From: Gnetum montanum
Lineage: Eukaryota > Streptophyta > Gnetopsida > Gnetales > Gnetaceae
DNA length: 64,000 bases
Direction: 5' to 3'
NCBI GenBank assembly: GCA_015680685.1
Contig: MNCI01013647.1
Span: 90,326-154,325 of the forward strand
How positions within the stretch are numbered: position 1 is the first letter of the stretch; every line of letters starts with the position of its first letter. The notes below the pieces were generated by a model. That model saw only the letters and a list, made by a program, of their open reading frames with translations. It did no database searches and was not told where the DNA came from. A program made the translations under genes and the position numbers. This document shows positions 33,798-45,264 of this stretch, in pieces.

Positions 33798-34615
33798 TTT
33801 TCAATTTGGTATTATCATCGCTCATGTTTTTACATGAGTCGCAAAAAAAATGTTTTGCTTTGGATTGTATATGAACTGATGGATGGAATTGGTTAACTGT
33901 TGTAATTATCTATTTGTATATGAATACATTTTTGTTTTTTTGTTGTTAAAATGATTATGTATGCAATCTATGTATCGTGTGGGGACATTGCACTAAGTTG
34001 TAATTTGATGTTGATACATTTATACTATTTTTCGATTGAGTTTTCTGTTATTCATTTTTTTTGTTTGAATTTTGAGTTTGTTTGAACACTGATAATTGTA
34101 GATTTGAAGTGAAAATATTTTTGTTCTTTTGGCTGTTTAAATGTAAACACAATGCAACAATGTAAAATTTTTTTGTTCATTTTGTAGTTTAAGTGTAATG
34201 CATGAAGTAGGAATGCAAGTAGGAATGTAATTGTAATTGACGCATAATCGTGTAAAAGGGGGATGCAAAGGAAAACTGTAACTGATAATGCAACAATGTA
34301 GGTGTAACCTCGAACAGTGAACTTGAATTGAGAGAAAACAAATGTAAGAAAATGCTCTAGTTTAAGGCCATTTTGGGCCATGCGCACGTGTGTGTCAGTT
34401 TAAAGTCATGATGGACTGTAGTCTTGATGTTCTAGTTTAGGGCCATTTCGGGCCCCATGCACTAGTTTAAGGCCATTTCGGGTCATATGTAAACAAGAGA
34501 AGTTTCAAGTGATACTGGTGGGTTGTTTGGTAAACCGGCCATTTCTAGCCGTGGCTAGTTTTATGTTGTTGCGGACATGTGGTAGTTTAACGTCATTTTA
34601 GATGGGGAATGTAAT
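33798..34615 (+). repeat. AT-rich spacer and TTTAAGGCC minisatellite of C
   Basis: AT-rich sequence to about 34350 without a gene, then three or four TTTAAGGCCATTT(T/C)GGGCC units (34355-34490), one AGTTTAACGTCATTTT unit, and the convergent end of gag-pro. Same position as in B and A. Confidence 0.7.
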
Positions 34616-37600
34616 TTAGTAGTTTAGCAATTTTTTGATTTTTCTTAATTTAACATTAGGAGTGACGGTGATAGATGTGATTCTTTACTTAGCGTCCCCT
34701 TCGCTGATTACGTTGAACGGTAATTCAGCCCAAGGGACGTCTGATGGAATAGGCTCTATGTTGGTGTCTTCTAGTGTTTCCGTATGTATAGTAGTTTTGA
34801 TGTTTTTTGTAGTTTCTAGGTTAGGTAGTGTATGTACAGTTTCAATTCTGGGTGTTTCTATGTTGGGTAAAGTTTCATTTACGTCTAATGGATCATTGTT
34901 TACTGGTTGCGTGCAACTTTGTTTTTCGTTTGTGTCATCCTATTTAGGCTCTTCAAACTTAACCTCCAAACCCTGGTTTGTATCCGTATGTGATGAGATG
35001 GTAGATGTAGCAGCATCATCTCTGTGTATAATGATTTCACCACCTTCGTAAGGTAGGTTAATCTCTTGGTGTATGGGGGAAGAGATTGCTTTGATTTGGG
35101 CCAGCCAAGGTCTTCCTAATATTAAATTGAACCCTGGCATTTCGTCGATGACAACGAAGTTAGCTGATGTGGGGAATTGATCCCCTGCTATAAAGTCCAT
35201 AGTTATAGTGCCTTTTACTACTACGCGTGATCCACTAAACGATTTTAAACATGTCGTGGAGGTTGGTCTGGTTAGTTCCATAAGCCCTAATTTTTCAATG
35301 ATGGGATAGGGTACTACATTCGTGGTGGCTCTGTCATCTACATGCACTCTATGTATTTTGAATTAATTTACTTGTATCGTTATGAACATAGGTGCGGTTG
35401 TCACTTCTCCTATTTTCTCATCAATTTTGATGTTGTTAGTATGGAAGCCTAGTGATTGAGAAGTCAATCCTCAAGGCAAATACATTACTGCATGGATAGA
35501 AAGTTCATTCAGAGGTAGGTCTTCATTTACTGGGATTGATGTCAACATACGTACTAGGGCTTCGCAATGAGTTTGAGAAGTTAATATCAGGTCATATAGG
35601 CTTAATGAAGTATTTTTCTATTTAAGTGCCTACATAACTTGCGTTAGGGTTGTTGCCAGATCTTGACTGTTAGGTGTATGCTTATTAATGGTTACTTGGT
35701 CCATCGGGCCCAACAGTTTTATCTCATGTGTAGCTGGTTTGACGTTTTCTTCTGTAATTGTTGATTTGGATGCATCATGTATTCCTGATGATTCTCCCTT
35801 ATAGCTCGTGTTCGGTTCATTAGTAGGTGATGCCATGGGTACTGCACTTAATTGAGTAGGCTTGGGGGGTCCTAAGGCAAGTTGTTTATGTTCCTTCTCC
35901 AATCATTCCCGTGTGAGCTTGTCTGCCAGGCGTTCCCTCGTGTGGCATGGGGGAACATTTGGTTTCTGAACATCTGGTTTCTTTGGAACCCGTATGACAT
36001 GTAGAGTAGGATGGGGTTGCGATTGAACGATTGAAGGTGGTTGAATGTCAGGCTGCCTAGGCACCCTAACAGCATACCGGGTCTGTTTATTTTGTGTTTG
36101 CAGGGTGGAAGGTTGGTGGTTATCAGGATGTTTAGGTATCTTGACAACATATGGAGTTGGTGTAGTTGTGGGTTGTACCTCTATAGTTGCGACTGCAGGT
36201 AGCACCTGAACTACATAGGGAGCAGGCCGGGTAGGAGGTTGCGTGTTTGCAGTAGTAGTGACGGGAGGTACATGCACCACGTATGATTTTGGTGGTATGG
36301 TAGAGACTGCCACCGCGGCAGTTATCTGGATAACATAGGGTCTTTGGGTGGTAGGTGGGTTACATGGAGAGTATGATGATTGAGGTGCTGGTGTTTGTGC
36401 AGTAGGAGGAATATGAACTACAAATGGTCTCTTAGGTATTTTCTATTCATTATCTGAATAAATGGTGTTAATCCTAGGTGCTTCTTGTTCNAAAGTGATC
36501 TCACCTCCATCAATCATCCATTGAATATCTTGTTTTAGGGTGAAACAATAGTCAATGCCATGCCCATTGCATTGATGATAATCACAAAAGTGATCTATCC
36601 TAAAGCCCCATGAAACTGAGGGCTCATCTGGCATTGCCAAGCTTGGGTTCTCAACCAATTGACAGAATTGATCATGTCTTTGGATTGCTGCGGGGGACAA
36701 TTGTTTATGTTTCATTAGCCCAACCTTCAAGAGTTGGTAAAATAATTGCAAGGGTTTCATGGGCAACGGTGTGTATTGAGAGGGGTCTTTCCTCTCGAAG
36801 TTTCTCACACGACCTGGTGTAGGATTTTGTGATGCGGACAGTTCGAGTGTAGTAGCGGGAGCAGGTCTAGCATAGTTAGTAGGGGCAGTAGGTGGTTTTC
36901 CTTGTTGTCCCATACTCGTTTATTGTGTTTCCGCTATTGCTGCTATAGTTGCCTTAGCCTTTTCTTTGTCTTTCTTATTATGTTGGTTTTTAAAGGCTGA
37001 ATAGGCAAGGTCATTGCTATTTTGGGCTGCCTCTTCTATGTTCTTTATTTGTACAAATTCTTGGCTAAGAGTGCGTGTGTTAAGATAGTATAATTTGGAC
37101 TTCACAAAATCATTAATGGCCCACTTTAGAATAGTGAGGAGATAAGTCTCCAAGATTGGCTCATGGAGCTCATTGAGGGCAGCACTCCACCATTGAATAA
37201 ATTTTTGAACAGGTTCAAGCGATGCTTGCTTGACCTATATGAGGCTATCAAGTGTTGCTTCAGGCTTCAAGTTATACTTGAACCTGGTAACGAACTGGTG
37301 TAATAAATCTTCTAAAGAAAATATTGAGTTTTGGGGCAAATCCCAATACCAGTCAAGTGCTCTCCCTATGAGGGACATGGGGAACACTCGCAAGATGGCA
37401 TGTGGCCATACCTGAAGTAACATGCATTCTAATCTAAATGTTATAAGATGGGTGTTGGGGTCTATCTCCCCATTTTATTTAGTTAACGTGGGTAAGGAAA
37501 CACCCTTAGGTAACGTTAGAGGTGGAACCAAAAAGCTGATAGGGTCATCTTGATAGAAATCCACTATCTTAAGATCTTCGTCGATAGCTTTTTTGAGGCA

Positions 37601-38625
37601 CTTGACCTCGTCAGTTAACTCTTGCATCAATGTTTTAGCTTTAGCCCAGTCTTGGGCACTAGGTGAGATGGTAGATTGATTATGTTGTGTAGTATACAAG
37701 TTAGATTATTGTATTTGAGGGATGTTCATGGGTGGAATTGTAGGAGGTGGTACGTTGTAGTTAGGGGGTTGATGTGCTTGTGTACCAGTCCCAGCCCATT
37801 GCCCAGTCATGATTTGTGAGGGAACACCCTGAACCTATTGAATTGAAGTGATGAAGGATGTTCTTTGGGTTTGGATCTGTGGTATATAGTGTGCGGATGT
37901 AGAAGCAAGTATCACATATGGCATCCCGATCACTCGGGGTGGGAAGGTTGCTCCTACATTGGTTTACGGGGATTGTTGTTGGGGTTGTATTTGTAAGAGA
38001 GGGGATAATGTGGTAATGGGAGGAATAGTGGCAAGGGGTATATTGAGTTGGGTATCGGTCACTGGGGGAGTGGAATAAGCGTGGATGCTTCTTGTTGAGG
38101 CACATGTGCTTGGGTGATTTTAAATGACTAGAGGGACGTAGTTTCCCCCTTGAATGGGTGAAACAATAGGTTCGTGTAAGTTTGTGGGCTAAGGGTATGG
38201 TATGAATCTTCGTGTTTGGACTGAGCTGCAAAGTCATCCTCCTCTTCCAATTGAGGATTTTCCATAGACTGGTCCAGAGACTGACTCCTTAATAGGAGGA
38301 GCTGTGAGATGAGCTCAGAGTAGTTCTCTAGAAGAGGGATGATGTCATACGGGGAAGGGATGAACTCATGTCCTGCCGTATGAAACAGTTCATATTGTCT
38401 CTTAGCCTTCATTTTAGTTTGATCCACTGCTAGGCCAGCTTGGATTTTTATGCATATAAAATTATATTGTTCCTATGTTATAACGTTAAATGACGGATTT
38501 CTCCCTTGTAGTCTGAGAGACCGGTGAGGTCCCATTGTGGGTTGCACTGCGGGCAGTGGGATGGTCATGGGGCTGACGGTATCTATAATGGGCTTGGTTG
38601 AAACATTGGTATTGGTGGTATTCAT
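34616..38625 (-). pseudogene. gag-pro: gag-pro of element C
   Basis: Start at 38625 (the ATG before NTTNTNVSTK). Blocks match B: SLRLQGRNPSFN, FIPSPYDIIPL, Gag core ALDWYWDLP...FVTRFKYNLKPE, zinc knuckle CDYHQCNGHGIDYC (both Cys and His kept), seven PYVVxVP-type motifs with Pro-rich spacers (35980-36440), and protease with DDRATTN and ILGRPWLAQI. The protease loop substitution is shared with B. Many stops interrupt the frame. An undetermined base (N) at 36491 lies where about 130 bases present in A and B are missing. Confidence 0.83.
36491..36491. other. Undetermined base (N) at a length difference
   Basis: A single N in C's gag, just after the zinc knuckle. B has about 130 additional homologous bases (VYKDPLN...PYVINTIY region) at this point, also present in A, so the N may hide a collapsed gap or a real deletion. 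Confidence 0.6.
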
Positions 38626-39227
38626 GGTAAAAAGGTCCTGAACATAAAAAGTGTATGCAAAAAAAAATTTGGTTATGTGCAAAAGTATGAACAACGTGCT
38701 CAGCGTATAGTGTATAGGCACTGTTGTCAGTGTGAAGGGACTGATCACAACATGTGAACTAAGCTCATGGCATGCAAGTTGCAACAGTTAGTGTACAAAT
38801 AGAGTGATGAGTATGCAGGGTAGCTGAGCAGTGTGTAGACAAGGTCTACAACATGCGAGTGTGCTAAATAGCGTGTAGACAGAGTCTACAGCATGCAAGT
38901 GTGCTGAACAGTGTGTAGACAGAGTCTACAACATGCAAGTGTGCTGAATAATGTGTAGATAGAGTCTACAGTGTGCAAGTTTTCAGGCAGCATGTAGATA
39001 GGGCCTACAACATACAAAAATTGGGCAGCATGTAGACAAGGTCTACAATGTGCGAGTAAGTTGGGCAGCGATTGGACGCTGGGAATGCTACAGAATAGGG
39101 CACAAATTTAGGAGGCTCGTAATCAGGTTTAATGTTGATGCAATGTAAATGTGAGAAAATAGGGTGGTAGATCAGAAGCACAGGGTGTGGGTGTATGAGA
39201 TCAGATTAGATTTAAGTAGTTTCATGT
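38626..39227 (-). repeat. Leader of element C with a 40-bp hairpin repeat
   Basis: Six units at 38835-39046 with period 38-40 bases. Each holds a near-perfect inverted repeat GTAGAC-N3-GTCTAC (variants GTAGAT...GTCTAC and GTAGAT...GCCTAC) separated by CATGCAAGTGTGCTGAA-like spacers. The array sits between PBS and gag, where packaging or dimerisation signals occur in retroelements; that role is speculation. Confidence 0.8.
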
Positions 39228-39243
39228 CCTCCTTCTAGTGCCA
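39228..39243 (-). other. Primer-binding site of element C
   Basis: TGGCACTAGAAGGAGG on the minus strand, one base different from A and B (a CpG transition), five bases after the LTR end. Confidence 0.8.
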
Positions 39244-39248
39244 TTTTC

Positions 39249-40447
39249 TATACTATCTGAAATCGCCCATGCAAGGTTGGAATGGGACTAGCACCACATG
39301 ATTTACAGATGAGCACAGAAGACCCCACCTTCTCTTGAGGGTGAGCTGGAATGAATGAAGGTAGAGTACCTTGGATGGTCCACACGCAGATCAGACAAGG
39401 ATTTCCCCAACATATAGCAATGTGCGATACGTTGGATTATACACAAACAACATGATAAACGTTGAATAGAACATGAATGTGCAAAGAAAACAAATATAGA
39501 GACAAATAAAAATGGATGAAAACTATAACAAATCTTGATCAGAAATGAAACAAATTTATTGCAAAATGAGATTACAATCCACCGGTCTAAATGTAGTTGT
39601 GAATCTGACACAAGGCGGACGAATAGCCCTGGTGGATGCTGGAAGATGATGATGTACTGGTTTAAACTGCAAGCACAACGTGAAGGCTGTATGCTCAGCA
39701 TATAGGGTAGAAGTCCAGTGTATCAGTTTCCTACTCTGATTTGCTAAGTGTCTCCATGTTTTTTCTGTCTCTTATTTGCCCAAATTTCCCCCCTCGATCT
39801 AGTGAAAAATTGGGGTTTTTATGAGGTTTTTTTAGCATTGAATTTGGATCTGGAAGGGTATGAGTGGCCGTGGGTGAGAGAATTTTGGGTCGGATGATAG
39901 GTGGCTATGTTGCCTGGGTGCAAAGAAAATTACAACTGTTCAGTGTGTTGCATGCCAACATGTACATGCTGGACGTGTGAACCCAGTGTACAGACTTAAG
40001 CAATATAAAAGAATTCAACTTTACAAATGAACACTACTGTTACAACAGAAAATCTTTCACTTGGCCCTTGGATCATGAGAATGCTATCTGTCGAATTTGG
40101 CCTCATTTGGACTTGATCTGACATGGCTTTGGAAGGCCTCGATTGGTGTACGCTATGCTACATGCTGGGTGTCAGGTAGTCTTTGAAGTCACATGCTGGG
40201 CGTGTACGCTGGGCATACACACTGCATACTAAGTGAAAACCAAGTATTTTGAGCTCAAAATTTGCCAAGATTGATGCCAGATGTTTCCGTAGTATTCTGT
40301 GGATCCCAGGGAACCATTTCTTGCTCAGTTTGGCTTCATTTGAAGCTGTCCGTGAGGCCTTGAAGCTTTATTCATGGTGGGGAGCATCATGATTTTAGCT
40401 CGATTCTTGTTGGAGAAGTACTAAGCCTAGAATTTTGTGGTGTTTCA
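39249..40447 (-). repeat. 5' LTR of element C
   Basis: Begins TGAAACACCAC (40447, minus strand) and ends AGTATA beside the PBS. It is related to B's LTR, for example in the region around 39660-39720 and the ends. The TATA region has decayed. Confidence 0.8.
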
Positions 40448-43205
40448 TTGACCCTAGGGTATGCCAACATCAAATCTATATTGACTCCTCCACGAAACCA
40501 TGATAATAACCACAAAGATGGTTGAACCCCAAACTAAATCAAATTGTTAAGGGTGAAATTGAACAATTGTTGAAAGTGGGGTTCATATATTCCATTATAG
40601 ATAGTGAATGGGTTAACCCACTTGTTATTGTGCCAAAGAAGGATGGCAAATGGAGGGTCTTTATATATTTCTAGCTACTAAACATGGCAACCTTCAAGGA
40701 TCACTTCCCACTTTCGTTTGTGGATCAAGTGTTGGATACTATTGCGGGGCATTATTACTATAGCTTTTTGGATGGTTATAGTGGCTATAACCAAATCCAA
40801 ATCATGCCCAAAGACTAAGCGAAGATAAAATTTACAAGTCCTTGGGGGATTTTTGCATATAAGAAGATGTCCTTTAACCTATGTAATGCACCTACAACAT
40901 TCCAACACCTTGTCCTCAGCATCTTTTAGCAATAGATTGGCAATGGGGTAGAAGTCTTCATGGATGACTTCTCTACCTATGGAGCAACATTTGAACAAGC
41001 CTTGGACCACCTTGAGAAAGTTTTAAAAAGATGTGTGGAAACTAATTTATGGCTTAACTGGTAAAAGAGCCACTTAATGGTCTAAGTGGGCAATGTTTTG
41101 GAACATTGCATTTCACAAGCATTGATTGGTGTAGATCCTAACAAAATTAGAATCATCCAAGGAATCACCAGTCAACCAAGTACTATAAAAGATGTTCGGT
41201 CCTTCCTTCACCACATTGGCTATTACCAATGCTTCATCAAGAATTTCTCAAGAATTTCCAAGCTGTTGGTGAAACTCACAAAGAAAGACATTCTATTTGT
41301 CTTGACTAGGGAATGTGAATCCGCATTCCAAACACTCAAAAAAAAACTTATAGAAACTCTAATTCTATGAGCACCCAACTAGTCTAGACCTTTTCATATC
41401 ATGAAGGATGTGTCTAATTATGCATTGGGAGCCATGCTCACATAGTTGGATGACTAGAGACACCCATATTATATACATTGTGCAAGCCGAAGCATTGTGG
41501 GTGCTCAGCTCAACTACACCACCACTGAAAATGAATTAATGGTGATGGTGTTCAGCTTGGAAAAATTTTGACACTATGTGCTTGGGTATAAGGTGCTTGT
41601 ACATACTGACCATAGTGCCATCTAGTTCCTAATGAACAAACCAACAGTCAATCCCCGTATCATACAGTGGCTTTTGATCCTTTAGGAATTTGACCTTACT
41701 ATGTTAGACAAGAAGGGAACTGACAATGTGGTCACTAATCACTTATCTCAATTATGATGGGAAAATGTAGAGGAGGAGGAGCCACTCTTCGATCAATTTC
41801 GAGATAAAATCCTCTTTGCTGAAGTAATCACTAAGGAGATGCCCACATGATTAACTTGGTTCAGTGACATCCTCACCTATCTCTCAACATAAGAATTACC
41901 AAAATAGTGGGATCATTGGAAGAAGTAGCAATTTCTTCACAAGGCAAGCACTTCATGGAAATCAATGAACACCTTTACAAGGTGTGTATAGGTGGCTTGG
42001 TTTGATGATGCATCCTTGATGTGGATACACTACATGTCCTCCAAGATGCTCACGAGGATCCTTGTGGGGGCCACTATGCTAGACGATGCATGACCATTAA
42101 GATCCTATTTGTGGGATATTACTGGCCCACACTTTTCAGAGATGTGTAATGGTTCACTCGCTCCTGTGAATGATGTTAGAGAGATGGTGGGATGACTACA
42201 TGAATGGAGGGACCCCAATAGTGGATCTAGGCACTAGAACCCTTTAATATTTGGGGCATCAACTTCATGGATCACATCACACCCATGTCCAACAAGAATG
42301 TGTACATCATCATCACTGTAGACTACTGTACTAAGTGGGTAGAGGCAATAGTCATCACCGACTATTCCTCAAACACAACTACATGATTTGTCCAACAACA
42401 CATCGTGAAAAAGTTTGGGGTGCCATGTGCACTCATTTTAGACAACGAAACTGGTTTCACAAGCACTACTTTTCATAAACGTATGCAACACTTGGGGTTC
42501 AAACATAAATTTACAACCCCTTATCCCCCCCAAGCCAATGGGCAAGCCGAAGTTACCAATAGGAAGATTACCAAAATCATAACTAGGACCATTAGCAAAT
42601 ATAGGAGGGATTTGAGCACAAAACTTAACGATGCCCTCTGGGCCTATCGCTATACATGGAAACTTCCTATAGGTTACTCTCCTTATGAGTTAGTGTACAG
42701 GAAACTATCAAAACTTCCAGTTCAAGCAGAACTCTGAATACTATCTATCACTAGTGACTTGGGTCTTAACTTATCAATAGCACAATGAGAAAGACTCATC
42801 AACTTGAATGTGCTAGATGAGAATCAACTAGTAGTCCTATCATCAAATGAGAAACACAAGGCCTATAATAAAAAATGTCATGATCTTAGGATTCAAAAGG
42901 TAACATTTTAATGTAGAGATAAGGTACTCTATTGGAACCCCACACATGTACTACAATGTACTAAGTTTCAAACACTATGGGAGGGACCTTATATTATTTT
43001 TGAAAACTTTTTGTCTAGGGCCTTGCTTATACACAAAGCTGAGGATCCCACGAAAACAAAGTTAGCTAATATGCAACAATTAAAACCCTTTCACAAACTC
43101 CAATGAACCAATGCCACTACTCTCTCATCACATAGCCAACCTCGTTCCATTTCTTGGATCTCCTCCCCTCAACTTAGTTGTGGGGGAGATCACCTTCCAT
43201 GCTAA
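40448..43205 (+). pseudogene. pol: pol fragment of element D: RT, RNase H, integrase
   Basis: RT: PLVIVPKKDGKWRV, FLDGYSGYNQIQI, then VFMDDFSTYG with the catalytic MDD box. RNase H: YYIHCASRSI, TENELMVMVF and LVHTDHSAI. Integrase: GGHYARR...GYYWPT zinc part, WGINFMDHI (first catalytic Asp region changed), LILDNETGF, ANGQAEVTNR, LWAYRYTWKLPIGYSPYELVY, WEGPYII. These blocks are typical of the Athila group. The frame ends with a tail through TGC TAA at 43205 that is shared with E. A purine tract TTGTGGGGGAGA at the very end resembles the one before the LTR. Stops and shifts are frequent. Confidence 0.85.
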
Positions 43206-43303
43206 CCAATTCTACTGGCTCCTTAGTTATTTTTGCAAGTTTTTGTTCACAACATCATTCATACGTTTGCCATTCTTACTTACTTTTTTTTCTTTATTCA
43301 TTA

Positions 43304-43325
43304 ATATATATATATATATATATAT
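43304..43325 (+). repeat. (AT)n microsatellite
   Basis: Eleven AT dinucleotides just after the end of D's pol. Confidence 0.9.
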
Positions 43326-44982
43326 TTGTATGTATGTGTTTATGTTCCAGTTGTTTTATACTTTTCATTAATAAGTTGTCTTATTGTCACAGGATGTACT
43401 AGTGCTGTTGTTTCTCTTTGCGATGGGTTGCATGATATGGTCCACCTATTATATCTAGCTCCTACCCTTGCATTGTTGTTCTAGGAAGAGACGTTATACT
43501 CTCATTTCATGTAACAGGCAGTGAGTCCACATCATCCATCCATCCACCCACTCCATGTTTTTTCTTATTTTGGAAACATGCAATCCCTTTCAATTAAAAA
43601 TAACTTTAATTAATTCATGACTTGCATAGTTTCCAGACTTGAGAAGGATTAACGATTTGAGTAGGGTGTGACTTCAAGGGGAATGCAACATTCTTCGTAC
43701 TTTTCTATTCCCTTGCATACGAGTGTGTGTCCTCACGAACTTCTTACCACTCCATATCTTCTCCTAATCGGAAGTTATATGGCAATTTTTCCTTGCATGG
43801 TGTGGTCCTCATCACTTAAAAAAATCGATGAGGATTAAAAGCACATCCCTTGGACCAAATGCATGCATAAACACATGGGTCTTTACATGGTGTGGTTTCC
43901 AAAGAAAAAAATAAATAAACATGTGGGAATTCAAAGCACACCCCTTAGACCACCTCTAATAGGCTACACGCACTAGTTATGGGACTTGCTTTGTCCCTTC
44001 TAACTTAGCCCCTTTTTCACTTCCTCTCACTCACTCATGTTGGAGTGGTGGTTGTTTATGGGAGCATTCTTGTGCCCCAAGGGGATGGACTAGTCTTTGA
44101 ATGTTGATGTGATGTCACTGAATGTGGTTGGTTTTGGGTCTAGACTAAGGATGGATCCTATCGGGTCACTTAATCACACACTTCACAAGGGATTTCATGT
44201 GATCAACATTAGTAATTCCATCTCACTCCCTCTTCTCTTCATCATTTTCTTTCCATTATTCACCTCACTACCGGTTCTATGTCTTGAATACCTATCGTGC
44301 TCTGTTAGAACTTCTAGTTCTTTGGCCAGTTCTCATGGTTTTGGGTATTAACTTGCAATTACCATTAATTAACTATGAGGCCCATGAACTCCTGTGTTGA
44401 TGATTTGCAAGGGCTACTAAGGCTACTACCTACTATGGGGAGGACCCTCTTGCATATCCTTTAGTTTCTCTTGTTAATCTCCTATTCCCTTGATATGGTT
44501 GGTTGATCGTTTCTTTGCTAACCATCACACGGTCCCTCATCTGTAAAGTTCCATACTATGATATTCTCCTCATTTCAACTCTTCTTCTAGTTAAAATATT
44601 CCTTCCTCTTTCACTGATATTGTTCTCTAGTCTCTATGACCTCGTATCACCTCCATGTTATGCTCCAATTCACAGCTTTGGGCTTTTTCTTCAATGGTCA
44701 ACGTAGGTTAAAATTCATAGCACAACTGTGTCAACTAGGCCCTGTATACGCATCCCCCTATGTTTACATAGCCTCATTTATGCAACCTCATCGATGCATG
44801 AAAAAAATACTATATATACCCACATTTTGCCTTTGAACTTTGTCCATTTGTGCACACAACTAGGGGAGTTTTTCCATTTTTCTGCATCACGTCTTCTTTC
44901 CATGCATCTAGTTTTCCTACTGTGTGTCCTAATCTACCCATCCTTTTTCTCTTTCATAATCGGAGGTATTCTCTTCATCGTT

Positions 44983-45003
44983 GGGGGGGGGGGGGGGGGG
45001 GGG
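44983..45003 (+). repeat. Run of 21 G
   Basis: An uninterrupted homopolymer of 21 G about 260 bases before the extra ORF start. E has no such run in its matching region as far as I can see. Length is uncertain because long homopolymers are error-prone. Confidence 0.85.
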
Positions 45004-45264
45004 AGTGAGGTCTATAATTATTATAATTATCAAAGACTTTTCACCTCTTAAGGGACAGACAAAAAAAAACAAACACAAAAACAAAAACAACACTATAAAT
45101 TGCAACTCATGTCTTATTGTTTTTTCTAACCCCTCAACTATACTTTGGGGAACCTAATAGGATGCATGTTCCATTGTCATAGCTTGGTCAAAATGAGAAG
45201 GTGTATGATTGTTATTTTGAGCAATTTATACACATTTTAATTCATGGTTATGTTGTGACTATAG

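Larger units (their letters stand above)
28340..40447 (-). mobile_element. Element C: Tat-like Ty3/gypsy retrotransposon, interrupted by B
   Basis: Read on the minus strand: LTR (40447-39249), PBS (39243-39228), leader with hairpin repeats, gag-pro (38625-34616), minisatellite, antisense gene (plus strand, 29730-33797), spacer, then the first part of the pol linker (28518-28340), where B cuts in. The rest of C must lie left of B, outside the window. C itself interrupts the RT of element D at 40448 (flanking bases TTGAC). Confidence 0.85.
43206..45264 (+). other. Non-coding stretch between pol and the extra ORF of D
   Basis: No convincing gene; small open frames are not shared with E. Blocks such as GGTGTGACTTCAAGGGG and ATGGTGTGGTTTCC recur in E (55600-55830, opposite strand), so the stretch is an old part of the element, perhaps a leader or intron for the extra ORF. 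It contains an (AT)n tract and a poly-G run. Confidence 0.55.

Noticed and set aside
43111-43402. Hydrophobic plus-strand frames as a possible envelope membrane segment
   Set aside because: Their composition comes from T-rich sequence and the AT repeat, and they are not shared with E.
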